Origin: Paenibacillus nuruki
GTDB taxonomy: Bacteria; Bacillota; Bacilli; Paenibacillales; Paenibacillaceae
Direction: 5' to 3'
NCBI RefSeq assembly: GCF_001721045.1
Contig: NZ_MDER01000036.1
Span: 22,654-86,653, forward strand
DNA length: 64,000 nt
Part shown: positions 9,247 to 17,975 of the stretch, piece by piece
How positions within the stretch are numbered: position 1 is the stretch's first letter
Layout: each line of letters begins with the position of its first letter
Notes under the pieces: generated by a model
Databases searched by the model: none
The model's input: the letters and a program-made list of their open reading frames with translations, nothing else
What the model was told of the DNA's origin: nothing
Position numbers and translations under genes: made by a program

Positions 9247-9861
9247 TTAGGAATTGCGCATAATAATAGATTCGAGTCTATTCGCTACATCTTCGCAAGC
9301 ATCAGTCGTTGTTTCCAAACGCTCATATATTTCTTTTTTCTTAATTAGTTCAATCGGGTCTTTCACTGTGGCAAACAAATCTTTGATACAGTTACGTAAT
9401 ACATCATCACCCTGGTTTTCCAGATCGTTCAGACGAATCGTATGTTCACGAATAGCCAACAGCTTTTTATGAGACAACAAATGAATAGCTTTTTGAATTT
9501 CATAAGCAGATTCACGCAAAATTTCAGCAAATTGAACAATATAATTATCTGGCTCAGTCATATGATACATATCAAAACGAGAAGCACATGCTTCTAGACC
9601 GTCTAATACATCATCCATCGTTGTCGTCAAATCCATAATATCATCACGCTCAATGGGTGTGATAAATGTTTTGTTCAGTTCGGTAATAATGGTGTGCGTG
9701 TAATCATCACATTGATTCTCGTAAATCTTCATTTGCTTCGTAAACTCTGGAATATCCTTCAAGTTAGGTACTTGTTCCGCAAAGTAATCTGCAGCTTGCA
9801 CAATTGCATCTGCCATGTTCTCCAGCGTTTGAAAAAAGATATCCTTTTTCTTAACACGCAT
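9247..9861 (-). CDS. DUF47 family PhoU-like phosphate transport regulator
   Basis: 204 aa, all-helical PhoU-like protein (TIGR00153/DUF47). It carries the conserved acidic helices MKIYENQCDDYTHTII and IERDDIMDLTTTMDDVLDG. These proteins are encoded beside PiT transporters and are thought to control uptake through metal-bound helical bundles. The start at 9861 (MRVKKKD) has AAGGGG 8 nt upstream. The open frame reaches 9933 without a ribosome site. It is the first gene of the DUF47-pit operon. A PhoP-like repeat lies 123-160 bp upstream. Confidence 0.9.
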   Translation of the reverse strand: MRVKKKDIFFQTLENMADAIVQAADYFAEQVPNLKDIPEFTKQMKIYENQCDDYTHTIITELNKTFITPIERDDIMDLTTTMDDVLDGLEACASRFDMYHMTEPDNYIVQFAEILRESAYEIQKAIHLLSHKKLLAIREHTIRLNDLENQGDDVLRNCIKDLFATVKDPIELIKKKEIYERLETTTDACEDVANRLESIIMRNS

Positions 9862-9983
9862 TTCTATAACCCCTTTTCGAAATTTTGCCGAAAAATGTCG
9901 TAAATTAGAATTATGAAAACAAAATGATTTCATAACAACCTTTGTTATCTTATCAATCTGTACATAGGTTTGTAAAGATTCTG

Positions 9984-10022
9984 TTTACATTTATCATACA
10001 AAAATCATACAAAAATCGACTT
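9984..10022. promoter_or_regulatory. Candidate PhoP box (11-bp-period repeats) upstream of DUF47-pit
   Basis: Units TTTACA, CATACA, CATACA start at 9984, 9995 and 10006, exactly 11 bp apart, with near-identical spacers. PhoP in Bacilli binds TTAACA-like hexamers at this period. Only the first unit is a good match, so this is tentative. Confidence 0.4.
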
Positions 10023-10054
10023 TAATTCGATCATTACAGCATTTTTTACCTTTT

Positions 10055-11293
10055 TCATCCATTTTCGTTCAACTTTTTACCATCTATTGTCAAATGATTT
10101 TCGAATGATGGGCTGTTAGGAACAATATTGTAATACGTTACACCGGGTACAAGAGGCACTTCTTGACCATTACTGCTAAAGCGAATCACATCTCCACTTT
10201 TCTTGCTCCATTGACCTTTGATCTGCTGACCTTGTTGAAATAACATCGCTTCTCCACCGGCATTAAGATTTAAGCTTAATCTGCCAATATCGTCTAATAC
10301 TTTGTAATCTCCGCCCAACACCATAACATTCGAAGCAGTTAAAGGCTTTCCACTATTCAGATCAATATGCGGTTCATTATTCATACTACGTGTGTAAAGT
10401 CCGGTGGTGGAATTATATTTATACGCGACTTTATAACTTTCTAGCAAAAATTGAAGTTCAATCAATGACGCTTTGGTTGCTGTTGTGGCAGAGGATGTTG
10501 AGCTTGAATCATTAGCACTAATACTATCTTTATTATCGGCAGAAACGGTATCTACTTTGAGTGAATTAGTATCGGTTGGAAGTGAAGAATGTTCTGTATT
10601 TAGTGAATCGGTTGTTGTACTTGTTGAAGATTTAGCAGTTGTAGAAGGTAGAAAAGGATAGGTTGGAATCGTGATCTCTTGTTTGTAATTTTTTTGGAGT
10701 GCACCTTTACGTAATTTCTCTTCATTCGTATATAAATTATGAGGCGCTTTACGGCTGGAATCTCGCCAGAATGGAGCACTTGCATTGGTGATCTCATCTA
10801 AATGCTCTTTCTTTCCTTGTTGCAATATACTGTACGCTTCCGGGCTACCTCCGGCATGAACAAGCAATGCGCCTACACTTTCCCCGATGCCGATTAAATA
10901 CGGACGAATACTCCGCACAGGGCCGATCGTCACATCCCCATGATAACTCTGATATACAGCAATCAGGCGAGTGATTCCTCCTTCGGCTAGCACTTCATAG
11001 ACCATATCTGCTTGGGCTAATCCTGATTGTGGACGTGCCGCAGGTGCATTGTTAATCATGACCGCAATCGGTCTAGCTAGAGAAGGTTGCTTTACAGGTA
11101 ATCCGGTAAGTGGAGCGGTATAGGCCACTTCTGCTGGCTTTTCTGGTGCGATCGGTTCAGTTACTTTGGCAGGTTCAGGTTGTTGCTGTGGTGCAGGTGT
11201 AGCCACTTCAGCAGACCCGCAACCGATCAGACTAGCAGTGAGTACAAGTGGAATCGTCCATTTGCTTACTTTCCATAATCCAGATTGATTCAT
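10055..11293 (-). CDS. DUF3048 lipoprotein, YerB-like
   Basis: 412 aa. A signal peptide ends in a lipobox (ASLIGCGS, about residues 19-26), so it is probably anchored outside the membrane. The DUF3048 core is recognisable: RPIAVMINNAPAARPQSGLAQADMVYE and TRLIAVYQS early on, then FLLESYKVAYKYN and GVTYYNIVP. A long Ser/Thr/Asn-rich low-complexity stretch (about residues 205-265) separates the two halves. The start at 11293 has GAGGGGG 10 nt upstream. The open frame runs 36 codons further with no ribosome site. Function of the family is unknown, though B. subtilis YerB is sporulation-linked in some reports. Confidence 0.85.
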   Translation of the reverse strand: MNQSGLWKVSKWTIPLVLTASLIGCGSAEVATPAPQQQPEPAKVTEPIAPEKPAEVAYTAPLTGLPVKQPSLARPIAVMINNAPAARPQSGLAQADMVYEVLAEGGITRLIAVYQSYHGDVTIGPVRSIRPYLIGIGESVGALLVHAGGSPEAYSILQQGKKEHLDEITNASAPFWRDSSRKAPHNLYTNEEKLRKGALQKNYKQEITIPTYPFLPSTTAKSSTSTTTDSLNTEHSSLPTDTNSLKVDTVSADNKDSISANDSSSTSSATTATKASLIELQFLLESYKVAYKYNSTTGLYTRSMNNEPHIDLNSGKPLTASNVMVLGGDYKVLDDIGRLSLNLNAGGEAMLFQQGQQIKGQWSKKSGDVIRFSSNGQEVPLVPGVTYYNIVPNSPSFENHLTIDGKKLNENG

Positions 11294-11595
11294 TACAATA
11301 GTATCCCCCTCAGTGATTAGCATCATTATGCAATGTAGCAGATCGTTGTCATCTGCATAGTAGGATACATTCCTACTATAGAACACACATATGAACTTCA
11401 AATGAATTAAAAATCGGCTAGTTATGTATAATCAGAAGATGTAAAACACGGTCTACTTCTTATTAAAACATAAGCTTCTTCTATATAGAATACATATGAG
11501 GTAATTAACTAATAGCATCATCCAAACATCTACTTCATTTATATATACCATATTTTAACAGTTCAATAATAAAATATTAAAAATTTATCTAAGAT
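11294..11595. other. Divergent intergenic region between DUF3048 gene and doxX
   Basis: AT-rich, no ORF supported. It should hold the DUF3048 promoter. The FNR/Rex-like palindrome at 11596-11611 lies at the doxX-proximal end. Confidence 0.35.
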
Positions 11596-11611
11596 TGTGA
11601 TTTTTATCACA
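11596..11611. promoter_or_regulatory. FNR/Rex-like operator upstream of doxX
   Basis: Perfect TGTGA-N6-TCACA palindrome, with an extra half site TTGTGA near 11635. Bacillus FNR recognises TGTGA-N6-TCACA, and Rex recognises TTGTGA-N6-TCACAA. It lies about 115 bp before the doxX start. Confidence 0.5.
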
Positions 11612-11724
11612 TTTTAAAATTTAGTTGTGATTTAAAATAAAGACATGGAAGAGATGATCATCACCAACTCAACAAGTTAGCACAGACTTACAAAAATAAA
11701 ACATTATTCAGGGGAGTGGCAATC

Positions 11725-12249
11725 ATGAACAGATGGCTAAGAGAAAACAGTGTGGCAATGTGGTTATTAACTATACTACGGGTATATATCGGTTTTAAAT
11801 GGATCGCTGGTGGATGGGAAAAATTAAGTGGTGGCGGATTCGATGCTACTGGATTCTTAACAGGTGCTATCGCCAATACAGGCGGAGAACATCCAAGTGT
11901 ACAAGCAGGCTGGGGCGCATTTTTACAACATTTCGCTTTACCAAATGTAGCACTATTCAATGTTCTTGTTCCTATCGGTGAATTCCTTGTCGGACTTGGA
12001 TTAATCTTAGGTGCATGTACTACACTTGCAGCACTAATGGGAATGGTAATGAACTTCGCATTCTTGTTCTCGGGCACTGTAAGCACTAACCCTTACTTGT
12101 TACTTGCTGAAATCTTCATTATCGTTGCTGGTGCAAATGCTGGTAAAATTGGTCTAGATCGCTGGATCGTTCCTTACTTACGCACTCGCTTCTTCAACCG
12201 TCGTAACAAACAACAAGATACCTTGCCTAATCAGCATAAAATCGCTTAA
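11725..12249 (+). CDS. DoxX family membrane protein
   Basis: 174 aa with four predicted transmembrane helices. The DoxX features are visible: RVYIGFKWIAGGWEKL in helix 1 and VPIGEFLVGLGLILG in the centre. Members are small membrane proteins linked to redox or thiol stress and quinone chemistry. The ATG at 11725 has GGGGAG 8 nt upstream. An in-frame GTG at 11716 lies inside that ribosome site. It is transcribed alone, with an FNR/Rex-like palindrome upstream, so control by oxygen or NADH state is likely. Confidence 0.85.
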   Translation: MNRWLRENSVAMWLLTILRVYIGFKWIAGGWEKLSGGGFDATGFLTGAIANTGGEHPSVQAGWGAFLQHFALPNVALFNVLVPIGEFLVGLGLILGACTTLAALMGMVMNFAFLFSGTVSTNPYLLLAEIFIIVAGANAGKIGLDRWIVPYLRTRFFNRRNKQQDTLPNQHKIA

Positions 12250-12377
12250 CGATATAAATAACCGAATCAATTGGCTTCTATAGAATGATCGATGTTATTC
12301 GCAGTAACATATAGATCATCACAAGGAGAACAGAAAGAACCTACTGTACAATAGATAAAAAAATAGAAATCCACTTG

Positions 12378-12431
12378 AAAAGTCATTCGCTACACCGTAC
12401 TTTAAGCTACGGTATACAGAATGACTTTTTT
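12378..12431. terminator. Bidirectional terminator between doxX and thiE
   Basis: Long hairpin with outer arms AAAAGTCATTC/GAATGACTTTT and inner arms ACCGTA/TACGGT. It has A-rich and T-rich flanks and lies between convergent genes. Confidence 0.8.
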
Positions 12432-12479
12432 GTATTTTATTTTGATTAATTTCTATTCGAATCAACTTCAAGCCGTCTA

Positions 12480-13157
12480 TTACTGCTTTTGATTGGCAAT
12501 AAAGTGCTTGGTGAGTGTATTCAATCGCTCCGTAGCTTGCTCGACATTGTTTTGTCCTGCAATGGCAGATATCACTGCTATTCCATCGGCTCCTGCGGTT
12601 AAGATCGGCTCTGCATTATCTGCATGAATACCGCCAATACCCACTAATGGAATATGTATCTGATGGTTCTTAAGAGCTGTAATCGTACGTGTTCCTTGTA
12701 CGGCTTCGGCATCAGCTTTGGAAGTGGTTGGATAGATCGGTCCTATGCCTAAGTAATCAGCTCCATCTTGAATAGCTTGTCTGGCTTCAGCAACCGAATG
12801 AGCAGATACGCCAATCATCTTATTTTGCCCAAGACGTGCACGAATCTGATCGGCAGGTATATCTTCTTGCCCTACATGAATCCCATCGGCGTCCAGTGCA
12901 ATCGCTAATTCAATATCATCATTCACTATAAACGGAATCTTATGCTCTCTACAGATCTGTTGAAGAGATTCAGCCAGTTGGTAGTACGCTTGCCCTGTGA
13001 GTGCCCCGACTCCTTTTTCACGAAATTGAAAAAGAGTAATCCCTCCTGTGATGGCAGATGTTAATACTTCTTCTGGTGGTTGTGTACAATTGACACTACC
13101 CATCACTAGATAAAGGCGTAAATACTGGCGCAATTGGTGTTGATCTGGCTTAGACAT
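12480..13157 (-). CDS. thiE: Thiamine-phosphate synthase ThiE
   Basis: 225 aa TIM-barrel enzyme joining HMP-PP and the thiazole phosphate into thiamin phosphate. Motifs are GGITLFQFREKG, VNDDIELAIALDADGIHVGQED, and GPIYPTTSK, with the C-terminal phosphate site GIGGI and GIAVISAI. The ATG at 13157 (MSKPDQHQ) has GGAG upstream and overlaps the thiD stop by 8 nt, implying translational coupling. The longer open frame to 13235 lies inside thiD. It is the last gene of thiM-thiD-thiE, under the TPP riboswitch. Confidence 0.95.
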   Translation of the reverse strand: MSKPDQHQLRQYLRLYLVMGSVNCTQPPEEVLTSAITGGITLFQFREKGVGALTGQAYYQLAESLQQICREHKIPFIVNDDIELAIALDADGIHVGQEDIPADQIRARLGQNKMIGVSAHSVAEARQAIQDGADYLGIGPIYPTTSKADAEAVQGTRTITALKNHQIHIPLVGIGGIHADNAEPILTAGADGIAVISAIAGQNNVEQATERLNTLTKHFIANQKQ

Positions 13158-13974
13158 TATAGACCCGGCTCCTTTGTTGATACGCAAAATGATTAGTAGG
13201 CCCATGATCGGAACCAATTCCCAGTCCATCTTCAATCGCGGCTTGAATAAATTGCTTGGCGGTATCTACAGCTTCATGGATCGATTTACCTTGAGCTAAT
13301 GTTGCCGTTAATGCCGCTGAAAAAGTACAGCCTGTCCCATGCGTATGCATTGTATCGATACGCTTGCTTTCAAAATATTCAAAATGTTGTCCATCATACA
13401 ACAAATCCACAACGGTTGAAGTCGATGCATCATGTCCACCTTTAATCACTACATACGTTGCACCCATATCAATTAACTGTGTGGCGGCTTGTTCACGCTG
13501 TTGCATGTTGGTGATCGATATCCCTGTGAGTAGCTCTGCTTCTGGTAAATTCGGAGTGATGATCTCTGCTAACGGGATCAGATCTGAGACGAGCGCTTGT
13601 AATGCTTCTTGTTGCAAAAGCACAGATCCGCCTTTGGCTACCATCACTGGATCAATCACTAGATGTTGCCACTGGTACTGTTTTACTTTTTGAGCGACAT
13701 GACGAATAATCTCAGCGCTAAATAACATCCCTGTTTTGACAGCATGCGGTTGTAGATCTGTACCGATTGAATCCAATTGCTGAATAATACCTTCAATTTC
13801 TACCGGATAGACTCCTTGTACCCCTTTTGTATTTTGAGCCGTAACAGCGGTAAGAACAGACATACCATAGACTCCGAGTTCTTGAAATGTTTTGAGATCG
13901 GCTTGAATCCCTGCACCTCCTCCACTATCTGAACCAGCAATCGTTAAGGCTTGATATACGTTCATTTTTTTCAC
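13150..13974 (-). CDS. thiD: Hydroxymethylpyrimidine/phosphomethylpyrimidine kinase ThiD
   Basis: 274 aa ribokinase-fold enzyme that phosphorylates HMP and HMP-P for thiamin synthesis. Motifs are [20 protein letters not shown] (substrate site), VIDPVMVAKGG, TPNLPEAE, and the anion-hole HTHGTGCTFSAA. It lies between thiM and thiE in the riboswitch-controlled operon. It is paralogous to bcmD at 36198-37025 but is the obvious housekeeping copy. Confidence 0.95.
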   Translation of the reverse strand: MKKMNVYQALTIAGSDSGGGAGIQADLKTFQELGVYGMSVLTAVTAQNTKGVQGVYPVEIEGIIQQLDSIGTDLQPHAVKTGMLFSAEIIRHVAQKVKQYQWQHLVIDPVMVAKGGSVLLQQEALQALVSDLIPLAEIITPNLPEAELLTGISITNMQQREQAATQLIDMGATYVVIKGGHDASTSTVVDLLYDGQHFEYFESKRIDTMHTHGTGCTFSAALTATLAQGKSIHEAVDTAKQFIQAAIEDGLGIGSDHGPTNHFAYQQRSRVYNV

Positions 13975-13992
13975 TCCTTTGGATAGATTGGA

Positions 13993-14102
13993 TTAGAAGA
14001 TGTCGCGCTTATCTTGCCAAGCGCTAATCGTAAGATATTTTGTTACACAAAAATCACATTTTATTTAATTAGAAGATGTCGCGCTTATCTTGCCAAGCGC
14101 TA
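13993..14102. repeat. Paired-hairpin repeat, copy A (thiD-thiM gap)
   Basis: Two identical 34-bp units (13993-14026 and 14069-14102), each containing the hairpin GCGCTT-N8-AAGCGC. They flank a 42-bp AT-rich core with TAAGATATTTTG. The same layout recurs at 15261-15364 (inverted) and 29546-29640. The right end supplies the thiM stop codon. Confidence 0.8.
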
Positions 14103-14903
14103 GACTTTTGCGATTTTTGAATGGGTGGATACGATATCGGGTGTGACTAGAGAGAGTTGATTGATAAATTCGATCTGAAAGCTACCTGTACCTTGTCCTG
14201 CGGTCTGTTGGTAAGCAATCTCTGCTGCGATGCCGTAAAACGCTAGTGCTTCAACTACAGCGTTTAAGCGTTCTTGTGACTCTATAGGATCAGCCACTGC
14301 GATAAATGCACCCACAACAGCACTGAGCAGACAACCTCCGCCTGTGACCCGTGTTAAGATGCTGTGACTATTTGCAATGGTATAGGTGGTATTGCCATCA
14401 GTGACCACATCTTTTTCGCCTGTGATCGCTACGATACATTTCAATTGGCGAGCCGCTTGTTTAGCAATCTCGACCATATTTCCTTCGCCTGCTCCTGCAT
14501 CCACGCCTTTGATATGCCATTGTTCGCCGATGACATTAGCGACTTCAGCCACATTGCCACGTAACACATCAATCTGGACATGCTCAGTAATCTGTATTGC
14601 CGACTCGGTACGATAAGGTGTCGCTCCTGCTCCTACCGGATCAAATACAACAGGTACACCTGCTTGATTAGCTGAGCGTCCTGCTTGGAGAATAGCTTCA
14701 ACTGTATAAGGATCAAGCGTACCGATATTGAGCACCACAGCACTTGCCATTGCAGCCACATCTGTTACTTCTTCATGGGCATATGCCATAAAAGGAGAAG
14801 CGCCCAAAGCCAGCAATCCATTGGCTGTAAAATTAGTCACGACCATATTCGTAATATTATGAACAAGTGGATTTTGTGCTTGTACTTTTGCTAAAAAGCT
14901 CAT
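14100..14903 (-). CDS. thiM: Hydroxyethylthiazole kinase ThiM
   Basis: 267 aa salvage kinase of the thiazole moiety. The N-terminus carries [22 protein letters not shown]. Later motifs are [13 protein letters not shown] and [17 protein letters not shown] (GTGC-like anion hole). It is the first gene behind the TPP riboswitch and is followed by thiD and thiE. Its TAG stop lies at the edge of the repeat at 13993-14102, so the repeat supplies the extreme 3' end. Confidence 0.95.
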   Translation of the reverse strand: MSFLAKVQAQNPLVHNITNMVVTNFTANGLLALGASPFMAYAHEEVTDVAAMASAVVLNIGTLDPYTVEAILQAGRSANQAGVPVVFDPVGAGATPYRTESAIQITEHVQIDVLRGNVAEVANVIGEQWHIKGVDAGAGEGNMVEIAKQAARQLKCIVAITGEKDVVTDGNTTYTIANSHSILTRVTGGGCLLSAVVGAFIAVADPIESQERLNAVVEALAFYGIAAEIAYQQTAGQGTGSFQIEFINQLSLVTPDIVSTHSKIAKV

Positions 14904-15004
14904 TTGATTAGCCTCCTGTAATAAATAGATATTTTGCGATTACCCTATTCTATTTGGATTATATGTAGAAAAGGTTAGGCTTTATCCTATAAGGGCTGAA
15001 CGCA

Positions 15005-15041
15005 ATAAAGACCCATCCATCTCTAAAGAGACAAATGGGTC
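15005..15041 (-). terminator. Terminator between TPP riboswitch and thiM (expression platform)
   Basis: 14-bp stem (15010-15023 with 15028-15041), closed by a 4-nt loop, then TTTATT on the minus strand. Its position, 44 nt after the aptamer and about 100 bp before thiM, fits riboswitch-controlled premature termination. Confidence 0.75.
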
Positions 15042-15084
15042 AAACATTCATTCAGGTAGATATAACTTGAGTGAAAATTCAGCC

Positions 15085-15172
15085 TCCACTTCCCTCCGCT
15101 AGTATAATCCAGATCAGGTTCCAAGGGTCCGAAAATCCATTTTCGTCTCAGCCAACAGGCTCCCCTAGTGAA
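15085..15172 (-). ncRNA. TPP riboswitch (THI element)
   Basis: Read on the minus strand, the THI-box conserved blocks appear in order: GGGGAGCC, GGCTGAGA, GACCCTTGGAACCTGATCTGG and GCGGAGGGAAGTGG. These form the pyrimidine-sensing and pyrophosphate-sensing arms. It precedes a terminator and thiM-thiD-thiE, so thiamin pyrophosphate should switch the operon off. Confidence 0.95.
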
Positions 15173-15260
15173 ATCAGTAACTATTCAATTGTTCTTTCTT
15201 ACCATACCACTGGTGAATGATCTGGTAAAGAGTGAGAAATTGGTTAATATCTTACTATAC

Positions 15261-15364
15261 AAGCGCTTGGCAGTATAAGTGCTACTTCTTCTAGTCCAAT
15301 CGAACATGATTTTTGCGATAGCAAAATATCTTACGATATAAGTGTTTATATTGCCAAACGCTTA
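15261..15364 (-). repeat. Paired-hairpin repeat, copy B (3' end of hydrolase gene)
   Basis: Inverted copy of the element at 13993-14102. The right-hand hairpin unit has decayed (AAGCGTTTGGC), the core ATCGTAAGATATTTTG is conserved, and the left unit is nearly intact (ACTTATACTGCCAAGCGCTT on the minus strand). Its outer edge carries the TAA stop of the adjacent hydrolase gene. Confidence 0.75.
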
Positions 15365-16192
15365 TATCATCCAGTGTTGCCAATCGGTCTGAGCCACTTC
15401 ACGTCCTGTAAGCCATTGACGGGTTTTGTCCAGCAATTCACGTCGGTGTGTACCGTTAGAATACGTATGATCTGCTTGAAAAATGATCTCTTTATCACAG
15501 CGTCCTTCTGAACGTGTCCAGAATACTTTCTGATATAGAAAGGCATAATCGACAGGGATCACATCGTCGCCTGTTCCATGAATAACGAGCACATCGCCAT
15601 TAAACTGCTTGGCTTCTTGAAACGGTTGATAATTGCCAAGTGAATCAAAGTATATTGGCGTAAATGAATACCCTAGATGGTCGGCTTTGCCTTCGATCAC
15701 TGCTTGATCGTATTTGTCACGTCCTGTTAATTTGACGATATCGTTAAATGGATGCCCTACTGCTGACCAGAGCACCAGACTTTTGACACGTTGATCGCGT
15801 ACCGATGTCAGAATCGCTACAGCTCCGCCCAAGCTATGACCAATTAAAGTGACCCGTGTCGGATCAATATCACTGCAAGTCATCGCATAATCAAGTACAG
15901 TACGAGTCTGAGCAACCATTGATTCTAAGCCTTCATTGCCATATTCGCCGCTGCTTTCACCGCAACCTGCATAATCAAAACGAACCACCATATAACCGTC
16001 AGCCGCCAATTCACGGGCTGTACTAACAAATAGGCGATCCACTCCAATGCGGCTGCCTACAAAACCATGGCAGATCACAATCAGCGGTGTACGGCTTTTG
16101 CCCCGTCCGGCTAATTGCGGTTCCTGTTCTGGATAATGAATACTAGCTGTCAGATCCAAGTCGTGATGTCGAATGACGATATTGCGTTCCAT
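15362..16192 (-). CDS. Alpha/beta hydrolase (esterase/acyl-peptidase-like)
   Basis: 276 aa cytoplasmic hydrolase. The nucleophile elbow is GHSLGG (near residue 113). The oxyanion strand reads VICHGFVGSRIG. The acid is in HGTGDDVIP and the catalytic His in ADHTY near the C-terminus. It resembles cinnamoyl-esterase-type hydrolases acting on small esters, but the substrate cannot be read. The ATG at 16192 has AAAGGAGG 7 nt upstream. The open frame extends to 16255 without a ribosome site. The stop codon falls in repeat copy B. Confidence 0.85.
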   Translation of the reverse strand: MERNIVIRHHDLDLTASIHYPEQEPQLAGRGKSRTPLIVICHGFVGSRIGVDRLFVSTARELAADGYMVVRFDYAGCGESSGEYGNEGLESMVAQTRTVLDYAMTCSDIDPTRVTLIGHSLGGAVAILTSVRDQRVKSLVLWSAVGHPFNDIVKLTGRDKYDQAVIEGKADHLGYSFTPIYFDSLGNYQPFQEAKQFNGDVLVIHGTGDDVIPVDYAFLYQKVFWTRSEGRCDKEIIFQADHTYSNGTHRRELLDKTRQWLTGREVAQTDWQHWMI

Positions 16193-16340
16193 GATGATTC
16201 CTCCTTTTAAATAAACAATTCCGATAAGTTTAATGAGCTTTAATCTTGAAATCATATTATCATTAACGCTAGATCATTGTCAACGCAAGGAAAGTATGGC
16301 AAAATAATAGATTCGAACAATGAGAATGGAGGAATAAATA

Positions 16341-17009
16341 ATGAGCACAATACGCCAGATGGTTAAGGATATTAATGTTGTACGAGATCAGTTAAAACCC
16401 GAAAATTTAGATTACTATGATGATGTGATTGTCCATGTACGGGATGCACGTATTGATCGTGAAGCTGGTGAAGAATTACTTTTAGAAATGGGTCATCATT
16501 TATTAGATGCACAGAAAAAAGGAAAAACCGCCAAACAGTTATTTGCTAAAGATTCGATGGAATATGGCAATATGTTAATTCGTAATTTACCCGAAAAGCG
16601 TCAATTGAGCAAGCCGATGTATTACTTGATGATTCCTTGGATAGCGCTCACATGGGTTTTTCTTATTCAAGCACTCATGGGTCTATTTCGAATCAGTATT
16701 AGCGATTCAGGAATTGTCGGGCAGATTAATGTAGCCACACTGATTATTGTCGCTGTCGGTTCGATTGCTTTAGTCGAAATGCTAACTCGATTTACCGATC
16801 AACCTGTTGAAAAAAGTGACACTACCAAACCGGGTATGCAAATCAATGCTCGCGCTATTTTGACGTACTTAGTAATTTTGATTTTGATTTTTGGTGTAGG
16901 TATCTTTTTACGTCAAGTGATGCCTGTGATTACGATTGTACCGTGGGTGAGTTTACTGTTATTTGTGATCGGAGTAGTTGGACAGAAATTTATTTTTATG
17001 CGCAAATAA
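16341..17009 (+). CDS. DUF1129-like membrane protein
   Basis: 222 aa. An N-terminal soluble helical domain (about 90 residues; LLLEMGHHLLDAQKKGKTAKQLF) is followed by four hydrophobic helices at about 95-118, 128-150, 172-192 and 196-218. This layout matches DUF1129 integral membrane proteins of Firmicutes, whose function is unknown. GGAGG lies 8 nt upstream of the ATG. It is divergent from the hydrolase gene and followed by the TetR-type regulator. Confidence 0.7.
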   Translation: MSTIRQMVKDINVVRDQLKPENLDYYDDVIVHVRDARIDREAGEELLLEMGHHLLDAQKKGKTAKQLFAKDSMEYGNMLIRNLPEKRQLSKPMYYLMIPWIALTWVFLIQALMGLFRISISDSGIVGQINVATLIIVAVGSIALVEMLTRFTDQPVEKSDTTKPGMQINARAILTYLVILILIFGVGIFLRQVMPVITIVPWVSLLLFVIGVVGQKFIFMRK

Positions 17010-17175
17010 CATCGCTGATCTCTAGTAGATAAGATGAGTAGATTAATGTTCTATTTTGCTAATTCTATGATTATAAATTACAATAACGAAGAATTGATGA
17101 ATATGCATAGCTGATAAACGAATCCTATTCATTAATGACGAATAGGTATAGTTATAATTGAAGGAGGTTTATACA

Positions 17176-17742
17176 TTGCCACCTCGTGCCGGTCTTAATC
17201 TCCAATCTATTGTAAAAGCAGCCACAGTCTTAGCAGATGAACACGGGCTACATGAAGTGACACTAACCATACTAGCTAAAAAGCTAGGTATTCGTTCGCC
17301 TTCTCTTTATAATCATGTGAATGGACTACCGGGATTACGTCGTGAAATGGCATTAACTGGATTGGATCAGCTCAAAAATGTACTGATGTACGCTACTGTA
17401 GGCAGATCGGAAGATAAAGCGATTCGTGAGATGTCGCGTGCTTATCTTGAATTTACCCGTGCTCATCCCGGACTATATGAAGCGACGCTTTATATTTCTG
17501 ATACGGATGATAAAGAATTGGATACAATGAAGAATCAAGTATTAGAGTTATTTACTCAAGTGCTCGCAGGGTTTGATCTAAATGACGATGCTCTTATTCA
17601 TGCGATACGTGGACTACGTAGTGTTCTTCATGGATTTAGTTCTTTAGAAAGAACAGGTGGATTTGGTCTGAAGGTAGATGTGAATCAAAGCTTTGAACTG
17701 ATTATTGATACCTTTTTACAAGGTTTGCATACTTCGCAATAA
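17176..17742 (+). CDS. TetR-family transcriptional regulator (WHG-type C-terminus)
   Basis: 188 aa. The N-terminal HTH includes ILAKKLGIRSPSLYNHVNG, a typical TetR recognition helix. The C-terminal part resembles the WHG domain (LRGLRSVLHGFSSLE). The TTG at 17176 is preferred because AAGGAGG ends 8 nt before it, whereas the earlier in-frame TTG at 17158 overlaps that site. The perfect palindrome at 17931-17951, downstream and in front of an MBL gene, is a candidate target. Confidence 0.85.
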   Translation: MPPRAGLNLQSIVKAATVLADEHGLHEVTLTILAKKLGIRSPSLYNHVNGLPGLRREMALTGLDQLKNVLMYATVGRSEDKAIREMSRAYLEFTRAHPGLYEATLYISDTDDKELDTMKNQVLELFTQVLAGFDLNDDALIHAIRGLRSVLHGFSSLERTGGFGLKVDVNQSFELIIDTFLQGLHTSQ

Positions 17743-17930
17743 CAATCATAAATCTATACATACACCATTTCTATTGAGATTCGGTACCTTTGTGTACACC
17801 AATCTATCTTTAGAATGGTGTATTTTTTTATGGTTATGTCTAAATTATCGTGTACTCATGAGTAGAAAAAAACAACTTTTAAGCTAAAGAAGATATATAT
17901 TTATTTAAAATAATGAATATAGTTATTGAT

Positions 17931-17951
17931 TAAACTAATACTATTAGTTTA
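17931..17951. promoter_or_regulatory. Perfect 10-1-10 palindrome before the first MBL gene; candidate TetR operator
   Basis: Arms TAAACTAATA and TATTAGTTTA around a central C. It ends 24 bp before the MBL start, overlapping the expected promoter. It is the nearest strong dyad to the tetR gene. Operator use is inferred. Confidence 0.5.
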
Positions 17952-17975
17952 TAGTGTAATTAAGAGGTGATTAAT

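Noticed and set aside
13993..14102. CRISPR array
   Set aside because: Only two repeat units per site, each a hairpin, and the spacer-like core is conserved between copies. This is a dispersed palindromic element.
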